Below, in pieces: positions 19,130-28,985 of a stretch of DNA of 64,000 bases. Below the pieces are notes generated by a model that saw nothing but the letters and a program-made list of their open reading frames with translations, was not told the DNA's origin and did no database searches. The position numbers and the translations under genes were made by a program. Source of the stretch: Mycoplasmopsis lipofaciens ATCC 35015 (GTDB lineage: Bacteria > Bacillota_I > Bacilli_A > Mycoplasmatales > Metamycoplasmataceae); NCBI RefSeq assembly GCF_000686585.1, contig NZ_JMKY01000004.1, positions 62,001 to 126,000 on the forward strand. Direction: 5' to 3'. Position 1 is the first letter of the stretch. Every line of letters begins with the position of its first letter.

Positions 19130-20188
19130 TTAATCTAAATTTAAATCTTTTTTTAGTTGCACAACTTCTTTTGCAACTTTAGATTTATCAAATTTTCTTG
19201 GTTCATCAAACGCAAGAATTTCACGAGGGTTATTGATTAAAATGTCATCAATAGCTTCTTGTGATACACCAACTTGTTTTAATAAAGGTATAAATCTTTC
19301 AAACAAGTATGAAAAACCAAATGTTTCTTTACCTTTTGTTAAACCATAATTTCTTTGGTAAAGAATTCTACCTGCATCTAAACTTAAAGTAATATTTTTT
19401 TGTAAACCTTTGTCTACTAAATATTTAATATTATCTGCTAATTCTGAATCTGGGTAGTATTTAACACGGTCTGGACCATCTAAACAAAGTGTAACACCAG
19501 TTTCCTTAATAACTTTTTCATAGTAGTAACGATCTGGGTTTTTATTTAAGTGTGAAATTTGAATTTTTCTTGGATTTGCTCCAAAACCAATTAAGTGTTT
19601 TGCTACTTCAAGAGCCATTGTACCTAATTGTGTATGTACTAAAATAGGACAACCAGTTTCAATTGAGGTTCTTGCAGCAACTTCAAGAGCTTTTAATTCT
19701 AATCTATCAATAGCTGCATAACCTGTACCAGCTTTTATAATACCTGCTTTAGCTTTTGAACGTTTAACAACAGGGCCGTTGTAATTATAAACATCCATTC
19801 CTTCTTCGATTTCAGCAACCATCATTTTAACAATGTCGTCTGTAGGAACACAAGCTAATCATGAGCAATATTTATCATAAAATTTTGCTTTATGAAATCC
19901 TGTTGACATAACAATGTTTGCTTTTCCTTTAAATGCTTCAGCAATTTCTAACATTCTAAAGACATCACGTCCAACATTAGGTGGATCCATTGTTACAATT
20001 GTTTTACCACCATGATCAATGTATTCTTGTACTTCTTTTTTGGCAGCATCAACATTAATCATTAAAAAATCAATATGTTCTTCCATTTCAGGACCACCAT
20101 TTTTAATTAGGTGATCATGACAGTCAGTGATTCCGATTGAACTAGCAGGAACATCCCCTAGAACGGTTCTGACAAACTTTTCTTTCAT
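19130..20188 (-). CDS. PTE-family sugar-phosphate lactonase
   Basis: A 352-residue phosphotriesterase-family (amidohydrolase superfamily) protein with a binuclear metal site. Seen: 'GITDCHDHLI' (HxH pair), the bridging-Lys region 'KAGIIKAGTGY', 'CPILVHTQLGTMALEV', 'KIQISHLNKNPDRYY' and 'SLDAGRILYQRNYG' with the catalytic Asp. I recall that close relatives in M. synoviae and M. agalactiae were shown to hydrolyse pentono-1,4-lactone 5-phosphates. As first gene of the ula operon it takes the place of UlaG, the usual metallo-beta-lactamase-fold L-ascorbate-6-P lactonase. The exact lactone used here is inferred. Confidence 0.85.
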
Positions 20189-20483
20189 ATATTTCTCCTT
20201 TGTTTTTCAACATTTAAGAACTAAAATTTCTTTTTGTTCTATATTAAATTTTAATTATTATTGTAATATTGTCATTCGATTTATTTGGAAATTAATTCCA
20301 AAAAATATAATTTATATCTTTATATTTTTAATTAATGCTATAAATTAGATAAAAATGGTAATTTTATATGCTTTATTATAAAAAAATAATAAGAAAAAGT
20401 TTGAAAATTATTTTCTGAATTAAAATTTTTAACATAAAAAAGTTTGTAAAAAATATGAAAATTTTTCATAAATGATATAAAAA
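20189..20483. promoter_or_regulatory. ula operon upstream region with palindrome
   Basis: About 300 AT-rich bases upstream of the lactonase gene, with no gene seen. The clearest element is the interrupted palindrome TTGGAAATTAATTCCAA at 20285-20301, about 100 nt before the ATG, a plausible operator. The ribosome site is AAAGGAG just before 20188. Confidence 0.4.
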
Positions 20484-20502
20484 ACCAAGCAATTTGCTTG
20501 GT
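20484..20502 (-). terminator. Transketolase operon terminator
   Basis: A 9-bp stem, ACCAAGCAA / TTGCTTGGT, with a 1-nt centre, followed on the minus strand by a T-run. It starts 11 nt after the tkt stop. Confidence 0.75.
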
Positions 20503-20512
20503 AAAAAACTAT

Positions 20513-22474
20513 TTATTTAATAAGAAAACGTTTAATTTTTTCAATAATAAATTCTGGCGTAAAACCTTTAAGTTCATAAACTTCTTGTCCGTCTGCAGAG
20601 TGACCAAAACCATCTGCTAGATGTGCTTCAATTTTGTTATATCTTGATAATTGATATCACATACTATCACTTGTTGCTTCGATTGCAAACATTGGTTTTT
20701 GATCTAATTTTAATTCTTTTACAAGTTTTTCATTTTTAACTAAATCTTGTAATAATGGTACAGAAATAACTCTTGCTTTAATATCAGTTGTTTCTTCTAG
20801 TTGGTTAGCAATAGTATAAGCTAATTCAACTTCCGATCCAGATGCTAATAAAGATATATCAAAATCTTTAGTTTCTTTAATAACATAAGCTGGCACTAAA
20901 TCACCTTTAAGTATTTTAAAGGATTTAATGGGTTGGCGACAACCTATTATAGCGCTTTGATTTTTAGTTTCACTAAATGCATATTTAAATGCAGCTAACA
21001 CTTCATTTTGGTCACAAGGACGAATAACTTTCATTCCATTTAATGCTCTTAACATTGGAATTTGATCAACAGGTTGGTGTGTTGGACCATCACCACCAAC
21101 TTGATAACTATCATGTGTAAACACATGAACAAGTGGTAATTCCATAATTGAGCCTAAACGCAACGCAGGTTTCATATAGTCAGCAAAAGCCAAAAATGTT
21201 GAATCTACAGTACGCAATGCATTTGTATATAGATTAATACCATTATTTATTGCACACATTGCAAATTCACGAATTCCATATTTAATATTGAATCCTTTTT
21301 CATCAAAACGGTTTTTGAATCCTATTTTTGTTGCAGCATATAAATCAGCTGATCCGCCTAATACTAGATTAGTGTTTTCTAATGCATTCATTATGTGTGG
21401 AAAATGATTACGTATAGCAACATCATTTTCAGTAAAATTAACATTAGATCATTGCACTAAATCTGCGAATGATGTTTTCTTTGATTTTTTTGATTCTTCG
21501 ATAATAAATCTAATTTTATCATCGAGTTTTTTATTATTTTTATCATACATTTGATTTCATTCATCATATTTCTTAACTTTTGCTTCTCAATATGTTTGGG
21601 CATATTGATAAACCTCAATAGGATATTCGAAAGGTTCGAATGTTTCTAAACCACATTTTTTCTTAAAATTAATTGTGTCTTCTGGATTTAAAACACCATT
21701 ATGTCCTTTTGAAACGTTTTCATTAGGAGTGTTTTTTGCAATAGTTGTATGTACTCTTATGTATGAAGGTTTTCCTGCTTTTTTAGCAGCCTGAATTGCC
21801 TCATCGATTTTATCAGGATCGTCTTCAAGGACATCAAATGTCGCAAAATTTTGAGATTCAAAATATTTGATAAAATCAATATTATTTACTTCATTTGCTC
21901 GAGAATCAATTTGCACTTCATTAAAATCGTGAATTAGAATTAATTTGTCTAATTGTAATGTTCCTGCAAGTTGTATTGCTTCTAGTGCTACACCTTCTTG
22001 TAAACAACCATCACCATGTAAAACGTATACATAATGATCTAATAATGGTACTTCCTTTGTATTATATTTAGTTGCTAAGTGTTTTTCTGCTATAGCCATA
22101 CCTACACCCATTGCAATACCTTGCCCTAATGGACCGGTCGAAGCGTCTACAAAGTCGAATCTATCAATTTCAGGATGAGACGGTGTTTTTGAATATAAGC
22201 ATTTGTGTGCTTTCATATCATTAACACTTAAAAGTCCTAAAAAATGCATTATTGAATAATATGCCATTGAGCCATGGCCGGCAGATAAAATAAATCTATC
22301 TCTATTTATTCATTTAGGTTCTTTGGAGCTAAACATTAAGTTTTTTGCTATTAATGCATATGTAATGTTTGCTGCACCTATAGCCATACCAATGTGTCCT
22401 TGACCAGCTTTATTTATTGAATCTAGTGCTATGCCTCTCATTGAAGCAACTAGCATTTTTTCATTATTGTTCAT
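20513..22474 (-). CDS. tkt: Transketolase
   Basis: A 653-residue thiamine-diphosphate enzyme that moves two-carbon units between pentose, tetrose and triose phosphates. Seen: 'NKAGQGHIGMAIGAANITY', 'DRFILSAGHGSMAYYS', the ThDP/Mg block starting at 'HGDGCLQEGVALEA' (GDG; the final Asn of the usual motif lies further on), 'FDVLEDDPDKIDEAI', 'HNGVLNPED', 'GIREFAMCAINNGI', 'HDSYQVGGDGPTHQPVDQI' and the C-terminal transketolase domain. It is last in the second PTS operon, which fits entry of its sugar at the xylulose/ribulose-5-P level. The start MNNNEKML follows a GGAGG site. Confidence 0.95.
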
Positions 22475-22538
22475 ATAACCTCCTTAATGTATTAATTAAA
22501 TGATAATTTAATTTTTATAGTTATTGAACAAATTAATC

Positions 22539-22568
22539 AAAATTACAACATAAACATGCTGTAATTTT
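22539..22568 (-). terminator. Weak hairpin between EIIC and tkt
   Basis: The stem AAAATTACA / TGTAATTTT with a 12-nt loop lies in the 108-nt gap between the EIIC and tkt genes. It may be a processing site or partial terminator. Confidence 0.35.
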
Positions 22569-22582
22569 TTTGTTTTATATAA

Positions 22583-24115
22583 CTAAGCTTGAGCTTCTAC
22601 TTTTTTAGCTGAATTTGGTTTATTTTTTTTGATAAAGTAATTTACAACTCCATCAACAATTAAACCAAAGTATAGTACTAATGGAACTGCAAAACCAACT
22701 CATTTGTTAATTAAACCAAATACTCCTGGTATTGCTCCAATAATATAATCTGTGTCACCTCAGTTAAGTGAATTAATTGCATCTGTTTTTACACCATTAC
22801 CAATTGCAATTGCGTTTAATGTTGTTGATGTAGCAGGAACTCAATGTCCTCAGATAAAGATAGCAGGAACTATTGTAATAATTAGTCCATGTACAAATGC
22901 ACCAACAATAGCGCCTAAAATACCACCTTTAACATTTCCGAATACACCTGATGTAGCACCAAGGAAGAAGTGTGGCACTAATCCTGGTAAAATAACAACT
23001 GCTAATAAACCACCATGGTGAAGTCCAATTGTAATAAACATTCCAACTAAACCAGCAATAAAGCTTGAAATAAATCCAATTAAAACAGCATTTGGTGCAT
23101 ATGGGAATACAACTGGACAGTCAACTGCTGCTTTTGAATTTTTAATTAATTTTTCACTGAATGCTTTAAATGTTGGAACTAATTCTCCAATAAATAAACG
23201 AACACCAGTTAACATAATTTCAACACCTGCTGTAAATGTAAATGCTGAAACAATCATTGTAACTAATCAGTTACCACTTGATAATACCGCGTGTGCATCT
23301 TTTGCTGTTGCGGCTGTAATTTTACCTAATTCATACATTATGCCACCAGGTAAGAATGCAAACATGTAGAAGAAGAATATTGTAATTGTTAATGAAACTA
23401 ATGTATTTCTAAAGAAATATAAACTTTTTGGGAATTTAATTTCTTCTGTTGAAATAACTTTTCCTTTCATTGCTAATCCAATACCTTCACCAATTAGACC
23501 ACTAAGTGCATATCCAAATCCACCTGTGTGTCCTAATCCAATTTCATCTGTTCCGATAATCATATTCATATATCTTTGTTGAACAGCTGGTGAAATAACC
23601 ATATATGATGCTAATAGTGCAGAACCACTAATTAACACTATAAAGAAGTCACCTAAACTATTTTGTGGTTCAAAACCTAATGTTATGAACACTGCTGAAA
23701 TCATAATTGATGTGTAGAATAAAACATGTCCTGAAAGATAAATATATTTAAATCTTGATACTGCTGCCAATATAATGTTTAAAATCATACCCACAATCAT
23801 AATTAATGATCCAACATTTGCTATTGCGTTAATTGCAATTAAAGCTCCTGCAAAAGCATCGTTGTTTGGAATAACGCCACTTAATCCATAAACGTGTTGA
23901 AATACTGGTTGGAATTGATTTAGAGATCCAACTAAAACTCCAGCTCCTCCACCTAGAATAATAAATCCAATTGTAACTTTAAAGGCTGAAATAATCACTT
24001 GTGAAAACTTCTTGCGTAATGCAATAGCTCCAATCATTGTGAATAATCCAACTACAAAAGCTGGTGCAGAAAGGAAGTTTTTAAAGAACGATAATAAGAA
24101 ATATAAAAAATCCAT
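22583..24115 (-). CDS. PTS EIIC, UlaA/SgaT family (second system)
   Basis: A 510-residue membrane transporter of the ascorbate/pentitol EIIC family. Seen: 'FLSAPAFVVGLFTMIGAIALRK', 'VTIGFIILGGGAGVLVGSL', 'YLSGHVLFYTSIMI', 'GLGHTGGFGYALSGLIGEGIG', 'MLTGVRLFIGELVPTFKAFSEKLI' and 'VFPYAPNAVLIGFISSFI', which are the family's core blocks. It is clearly diverged from the UlaA at 17350, so the substrate probably differs. The adjacent Rpe-like epimerase and transketolase suggest a pentitol or hexulose-type sugar. It has about 10 membrane segments and a charged tail. Confidence 0.9.
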
Positions 24116-24146
24116 TGTCTCTTTCTCCTTTTACTTTCTTGAAATA

Positions 24147-24422
24147 TTATTTGATACCTAACTTATCTTTGAGTTTTTCTGTTAATTCAGCTTTAGATAA
24201 GATATTTGTTAAGATAATCTTTTTTTCTTCTGGGAATTCTAATGTTGGTGCAACATCTGCGCCAACAACGACCCAGTCAACGCCTCTGGCGTTAAAGTTT
24301 GAAATGTTTGTGTGTTCAACAGAATCGTATTCTACTCCAAGTGAATCTAAAACGCTTTTTACGTTGATTTCTACTAATAGAGATGAACCCAAACCTGATC
24401 CACATACTGTTTTAATAACCAT
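24147..24422 (-). CDS. PTS EIIB (second system)
   Basis: A 91-residue lactose/ascorbate-type EIIB with P-loop 'MVIKTVCGSGLGSSLLVEIN', phosphocysteine at position 7. It links the EIIA encoded upstream to the EIIC downstream. It is in frame without internal UGA problems and has a good AAGGAG site. Confidence 0.92.
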   Translation of the reverse strand: MVIKTVCGSGLGSSLLVEINVKSVLDSLGVEYDSVEHTNISNFNARGVDWVVVGADVAPTLEFPEEKKIILTNILSKAELTEKLKDKLGIK

Positions 24423-24442
24423 ATAATCTCCTTTTATATTTG

Positions 24443-24892
24443 TTATTTATATTTATCAACTAATTTTAAAAATGTATCAATATCATTGATTTTAAATGCT
24501 TCTTTTTTAAATTCTTCATTCATAAAATATTTACCAAATTCCTCCAATAAATTCATATGTGAAGAATTATCAATCGCAGATAAAGTTATTATTATTTTGC
24601 CTAATTTGTCTGATTGATTGTTAAATTCAATAAAATCATCTAATAAAATAATACTTATACCGGTCTTTAAATTATATTCTCCGACCGGCGCATGTAAGAA
24701 GGCTAAACCTTTTTCTAATACGTAGTAAGCCCCATATTTTTCAGTTGAATCTAAAATAGCATCAGTTAATTTATTTGTTGCATACCCGTGTTCAACTAAA
24801 ATATCTACGCCTTTTTCAACTAATTCTTTTCAATTTTTTAAATCAGCAACATTTATTGCTTTCATCATAGACTTATTAAAAAGTTTTGACAT
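24443..24892 (-). CDS. PTS EIIA (second system)
   Basis: A 149-residue EIIA-2-fold protein. The active histidine is in 'LEKGLAFLHAPVGEY' (about residue 68), and 'KIIITLSAIDNSSHMNLLEEFG' matches the second conserved block. It supplies phosphate to the EIIB downstream, 20 nt away. It is only distantly similar to the EIIA at 16502, so the two operons carry separate complete PTS sets. Confidence 0.9.
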
Positions 24893-24905
24893 ATTACTCC
24901 TTATA

Positions 24906-25247
24906 TTATTTTTTTCATGGTTTAAATGCTAACAATAAGAATGTCAAACAAGTTAAAGCTAACATAGTAAAGAAAGCAACAACAACAATAATTCCTGCCT
25001 TTGCAGAAGTTTTGGTTTTAACTTTTTTTGGTTCTGGCATACCTTTTACTAATCAAAACCGGTTAGGGTTTTTTTCTAATTCAATTCTTTGTTCCTGAGC
25101 TTCTTCTAAAATTGCTTTTAGATCTTCGATAGACAAATTTTCTAGTTCTTCTATTTTTCTATCATATACAGTTGTAAGTATGAATTTATAGTGTTCAATT
25201 AATTCTTTGTTGTTTTTACTATCTTGTTCATTGTTTTTATTCATCAT
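24906..25247 (-). CDS. Unknown tail-anchored membrane protein, 113 aa
   Basis: Not recognised. The first 80 residues are charged and probably helical ('DRKIEELENLSIEDLKAILEE' region). They are followed by a basic linker and one hydrophobic C-terminal span ('GIIVVVVAFFTMLALTCL'), so the protein looks tail-anchored with its soluble part in the cytosol. The start at 25247 (MMNKNNEQ) is chosen because it follows GAGG and overlaps the preceding gene's stop by 11 nt; an in-frame ATG at 25277 is less likely. It is third of three unknown membrane proteins between the epimerase and the PTS genes. Confidence 0.7.
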
Positions 25248-25923
25248 ATTGGCCTCATTGTTTAAAATTCTTTGCAATTCTATTTAATGTATCAAAAAAG
25301 GAAATTAAGAAAATATCTAGGTATAGAATTTTGTGAAAATCTACAGCAGAAGCTAATATTTTAATATCTTCTTCATTAGAGTATTGTCATTTTAAATATT
25401 CAATTGTTGCCAATTGTGCATTTTTAATTTTTTTTCTATTTGATACACTAAAGATAATCATAACAATTAATCCATAAAGTAGTAACACAATAGCAATGAT
25501 TCACATATTAAAAGCAAATAATCATAAAGAATTAAGAAAAATTAGAAAGGAATTTATTCTATAAAACATTTCTCAACCAAAATAATTATTTTGGTGTTGA
25601 TTATATAAAAATGCTTCAAAAACACATAAACAATTGTAATAAATACTATTGTTTTTATTATTTTTTTCTAAATATAAAATATTCTTATTTTTTCTTGCGC
25701 TAGGTAAAAAATAATTATTTTTATATTTAATTATCCCTTTTTTTTGATTATTTTTGGTAATGATATTTTTTGCATTTGTTATTGCATTATTTGTTGCAGA
25801 ACTTGTTGTATGAATTGCTTTGCCATTTCTCATATAACGAAAAATATAAGTATATACTAGTAAAAAAAAGAAAAGTCCAATTGCTAATGCAAACCCAGTA
25901 TATGTAAATTCGAATTTAAACAT
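25237..25923 (-). CDS. Unknown membrane protein, 228 aa
   Basis: One frame when UGA is Trp; the standard code splits it. An N-terminal span (residues about 11-30, 'ALAIGLFFFLLVYTYIF') is followed by a basic Asn/Lys-rich middle. A double span comes next (about 125-165, 'SLWLFAFNMWIIAIVLLLYG'), then a soluble C-terminal part. No family is recognised. It is packed tightly between two other unknown membrane proteins (1-nt gap upstream, 11-nt overlap downstream), which suggests that the three act together, perhaps with the PTS permease. Confidence 0.72.
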
Positions 25924-25924
25924 A

Positions 25925-26638
25925 TTACACTTTTGTTACTTTTTGTTTTAGCAAATTAATTTCGTTTAATTTGAATAGTATTTTCTTTTGCATATATTCA
26001 TCAATTTGCATAGAGTTTGAATTTTTAAAAATATTAATTAAATCAAATTGATTTGAAACAATAAAGTCTGTTTGATTTTGAATTAATTCTAGCTCTTCAT
26101 TGATTAATAAAATTTTATTAATTTTTATTTTCTTATCTTTTATTAATTCACGAGATATATATTTTTCAATTTCGTTATACCATCTAGGATTTACAATTCC
26201 ATAATTTTTGGCTTTATTGTTTTTAATTATTTCAATTTTTAAATCATTTGTAATTTTTATTTTTGCTTTTTTTGTGTCAATTATATTCGAGATTAAAAAT
26301 AATCTTGAATCACAAATAGCTAAAATAGGCAATTGCGAATGTTTATCTTTTGCATACTTATTTTCAAAAATAATGTTATATAGAACTTTTATATTTTTGT
26401 TAGCTGATAAATCTAAAACAATATCATTCATTTTTTTGTTCAATGAACCAATACGTTTTTTATTTTTAATACCAATATTCTTATTTTTTGTAGCAATTCT
26501 TCAAATTATTAAAGCAAATAATAATAGCAACATCATTCCGGCGGCAACTCAAAAGAAAATTTTTTGAGGAGTGGGGTCATTAAAGTCTCAAAAACTAACT
26601 AGTTTTATATTTTTATTTTCACTAAAATTAATTTTCAT
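25925..26638 (-). CDS. Unknown single-span membrane protein, 237 aa
   Basis: One membrane span near residues 28-48 (end 'MMLLLLFALIIWRI') follows a short polar N-terminus. The remaining 190 residues are soluble, lysine-rich and probably cytosolic, with patterns such as 'PILAICDSRLFLISNII' and 'NPRWYNEIEKYI' suggesting an alpha/beta fold. The family is not recognised. Its ATG directly follows the stop of the Rpe-like gene, and the ribosome site CGGGAGG lies inside that gene's last codons. Confidence 0.72.
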
Positions 26639-27289
26639 CTATTCTACCTCCCGCCTTCAATAATCCATAAATGAAGTGTTTTGCTTATTTGGGTAGTTAT
26701 CAATAATTGATCCACCTACAGCAATATCGACTTTTGCTTTATTAAATAAATGAATGTTGTTTGATCTTAAACCACCATCAGAAATAATTAATAAATCTTT
26801 GTTTATTTGTTTAATTTCTTCAATCTTTTTTAAAAGATCAGGATTTAATAAAACACCAGTACCACCAATTTTATCAATTGTCATTAATACAACAAAATCA
26901 ACACTCTTTAAAATTTGTTGATATCTTGCAATCTGGTTGTGCGATTCTATCATCACACCAAATTCAAAACCTTGGTATAAAGATTTTAGTTTCTTAACCA
27001 TTTTTAAAGACGCTTTGTCTAAAGGAAATGAAATTCTTTTCACTTTAATTTGTGTTAGCTTATGTAAAATTTTCATAATGTCATCAACCATACAATGAAC
27101 ATCAAATTCAACATTAGGGTATCTTTCAACCAAATAGTTAATAGATTCTAGATTTAAACCAAAACTTTCGGTATAATGAAAATCCATTAAATCCAGGTGC
27201 ATATGCATCATTCCATCATTTACTAATTTATCTAATTTATCTATTGCTTGGAATAAATTTAATGCGCAAACACTTTGCGAGTATTTCAT
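26639..27289 (-). CDS. Ribulose-phosphate 3-epimerase family protein (Rpe/AlsE-like)
   Basis: A 216-residue TIM-barrel sugar-phosphate epimerase. Seen: 'MMHMHLDLMDFHYTESFGLNL' (metal His/Asp), 'EFDVHCMVDDIMKIL' (second His/metal block), 'ISDGGLRSNNIHLFNKAKVDIAVGGSII' (phosphate-binding loop and catalytic Asp). The usual N-terminal 'SILSADF' reads 'SVCALNLF' here. Both Rpe (ribulose-5-P/xylulose-5-P) and AlsE (allulose-6-P/fructose-6-P) share this pattern, and sequence alone does not decide. First gene of the second PTS operon, with the transketolase last. Confidence 0.85.
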
Positions 27290-27409
27290 ATTCCTCCTTT
27301 GTAATTATTTTCACATCTTTATACCAACATATATTTTATACTTTTTAATAATATTAAATAAACTTTCATCTTTTTGCAATAAACTTTCATTATTTTTTAT
27401 AATAGATTT
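27290..27409. promoter_or_regulatory. Divergent promoter region with paired operator repeats
   Basis: Two identical 13-bp direct repeats, AATAAACTTTCAT, lie at 27357-27369 and 27378-27390, 21 bp apart and so on the same DNA face. Plus-strand TATAAT (27398-27403) serves the regulator. TATAAA boxes read on the minus strand (27318-27323 or 27335-27340) can serve the epimerase operon. The repeats cover the -35 areas of both directions, as expected for an RpiR-type operator. Confidence 0.55.
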
Positions 27410-28270
27410 ATGACAAATAAAAATAAAGAATTAATTAAACCATATTTAAATTTATCACCTGAGCTTAGTCATAGTGATAAATCTATTTTAGAATATATAA
27501 ATACTTTTACGGGAGATAAGTTTACACTTTCTCAAAAGGAGTTGGCATTAAAAACTCATACAAGTGAGGGCACTATTTCTCGTTTTGTAAGAAAAATGGG
27601 ATTTGAAAACTATAGAGCGTTTTTTGCTCATTTAAATTTGCTTATTAGAGATTTTAAAACACAATATTTCAACAAAGAATATGAAAACTCAATAAATAGT
27701 CAAAAAGATATTTTGTTAGCACATAAATTTGCAATTGATGATATTTTGAGTGGTACATTAAAGTGAGATATAGATAGTATATCTAGACTAATTCATCAAG
27801 CACAAAATGTTTATATTCTTGCCTTAGGTTCTTCACAAAAACCAGCAATGGAATTAGCTGCAAATTTATTAAAAATTGGAAAACCTTGTTTTGTTTGTGA
27901 AGATTTCCATGTTTTTGTTCCAATTTTAGCAAATATTACATCTAATGATTTACTTTTTATTATTTCTAATAAATTTGAAAATTTAGAATTAACATTTTCG
28001 GCACAGTTAGCAAAAGACAATAATGCTAAAATCGTTGCAGTAACTTCAAATTCATTAGTTAATTATAAATATTGCTTTGATGGAACCATAATTTATCAAA
28101 ATATAAGAAACACTATAAAAGAGGTTCCAATTTCATCAAAAGTTAGTCAAATATTAATTATTGATTTGTTGTTTGATTGTTTAATTACAAAATATCCAGA
28201 TTATATGAACAAATTATCGCGTACTAAAAATATTTTAGACAGATGATATAAAAGAAAATTTTCTTCTTAG
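27410..28270 (+). CDS. MurR/RpiR family transcriptional regulator
   Basis: A 286-residue regulator. The N-terminal HTH_6 domain (residues about 1-75) reads 'FTLSQKELALKTHTSEGTISRFVRKMGFENYRAF'. The C-terminal SIS domain (about 125-265) has 'VYILALGSSQKPAMELAANLL' and 'LLFIISNKFENLE' and would sense a sugar phosphate. It is divergent from the second PTS operon and probably controls it. TATAAT ends 6 nt before the ATG and no ribosome site is present, so the transcript appears leaderless. The last 10 codons are part of the 40-bp repeat duplicated at 30632-30671. Confidence 0.9.
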
Positions 28271-28278
28271 TATGTATA
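28239..28278. repeat. Left 40-bp direct repeat of IS cassette B
   Basis: Identical to 30632-30671. It contains the last codons and stop of the RpiR-type gene. The first two bases may be chance identity with the IS end, leaving a duplication of about 38 bp. Confidence 0.82.
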
Positions 28279-28829
28279 TGTGAAGTACAAATCAAAACCG
28301 AGAACTTTTTGGCGTTTTTTGTTAATAAAAATTGCATAAAAAAACTATAATTCGTAAGAAACTATAGTTTTAAGCTGATCATCTCGTTAACCACTTTATG
28401 TCAAAGAGATGATTTTTTCTATATCTTTTCATCATTCGTTGAAAAACTGCGAGAAACTAAGTTATTTAAAAAAGAGCGATATTTCATTTTTGCTTTAGTT
28501 TCACCCTCAATACAAAATTCATAAAACAGTTTAATGAAATGGCATAGTCTACTTTATTTTTGAATAAGTTCATAATATTTAATTATCAATTCATCGACAT
28601 CTTCTATTGAAATTTTTCTTGTGAATTCATTCTCTTTATTTTTATGAGAAATAACAACATTTTTATTTAAAATATCGTATTTTATTTTTTTAACTATTTG
28701 CCAACTTAATTCTAATTTTTTACTTATTCAATTTATTGATTTGTCCAAATTATTTGCAATTATTTTATATTGATATTTTTTTATATCCAAAAAATTATAA
28801 AAGTTCCTACTTTTGTTTTGCGCTTCACA
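28279..28829 (-). mobile_element. Internally deleted IS copy, 551 bp
   Basis: Same IS as at 9547 but inverted. The outer end at 28279 begins TGTGAAGTACAAATCAAAAC and the inner end at 28829, read inward, begins TGTGAAGCGCAAAACAAAAG. It keeps the two 3' hairpins (28348-28374 and 28378-28413) and the N-terminal third of the transposase; the catalytic part is deleted. Confidence 0.75.
28424..28800 (-). pseudogene. Transposase N-terminal remnant
   Basis: On the minus strand the fragment reads 'KYQYKIIANNLDKSINWISK', then 'ILNKNVVISHKNKENEFTRK' and 'FYEFCIEGETKAKMKYRSFL', collinear with the pseudogene at 9591 but better preserved in this part. No start codon, one frameshift near 28560, and no DDE core. 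Confidence 0.7.
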
Positions 28830-28985
28830 GCATATATGTAATTGTGTATAATTATTTGTAGAAATATTTTTTATAAATCAATGAGTTGTTATCAAACTAA
28901 AATTAGTATTATTAAATAGAAAATTAAAATAATAACAATAGCTGAGAAGTAAAAAATAGAAAAAGTAGGAGTAAGAAATAAAAAT

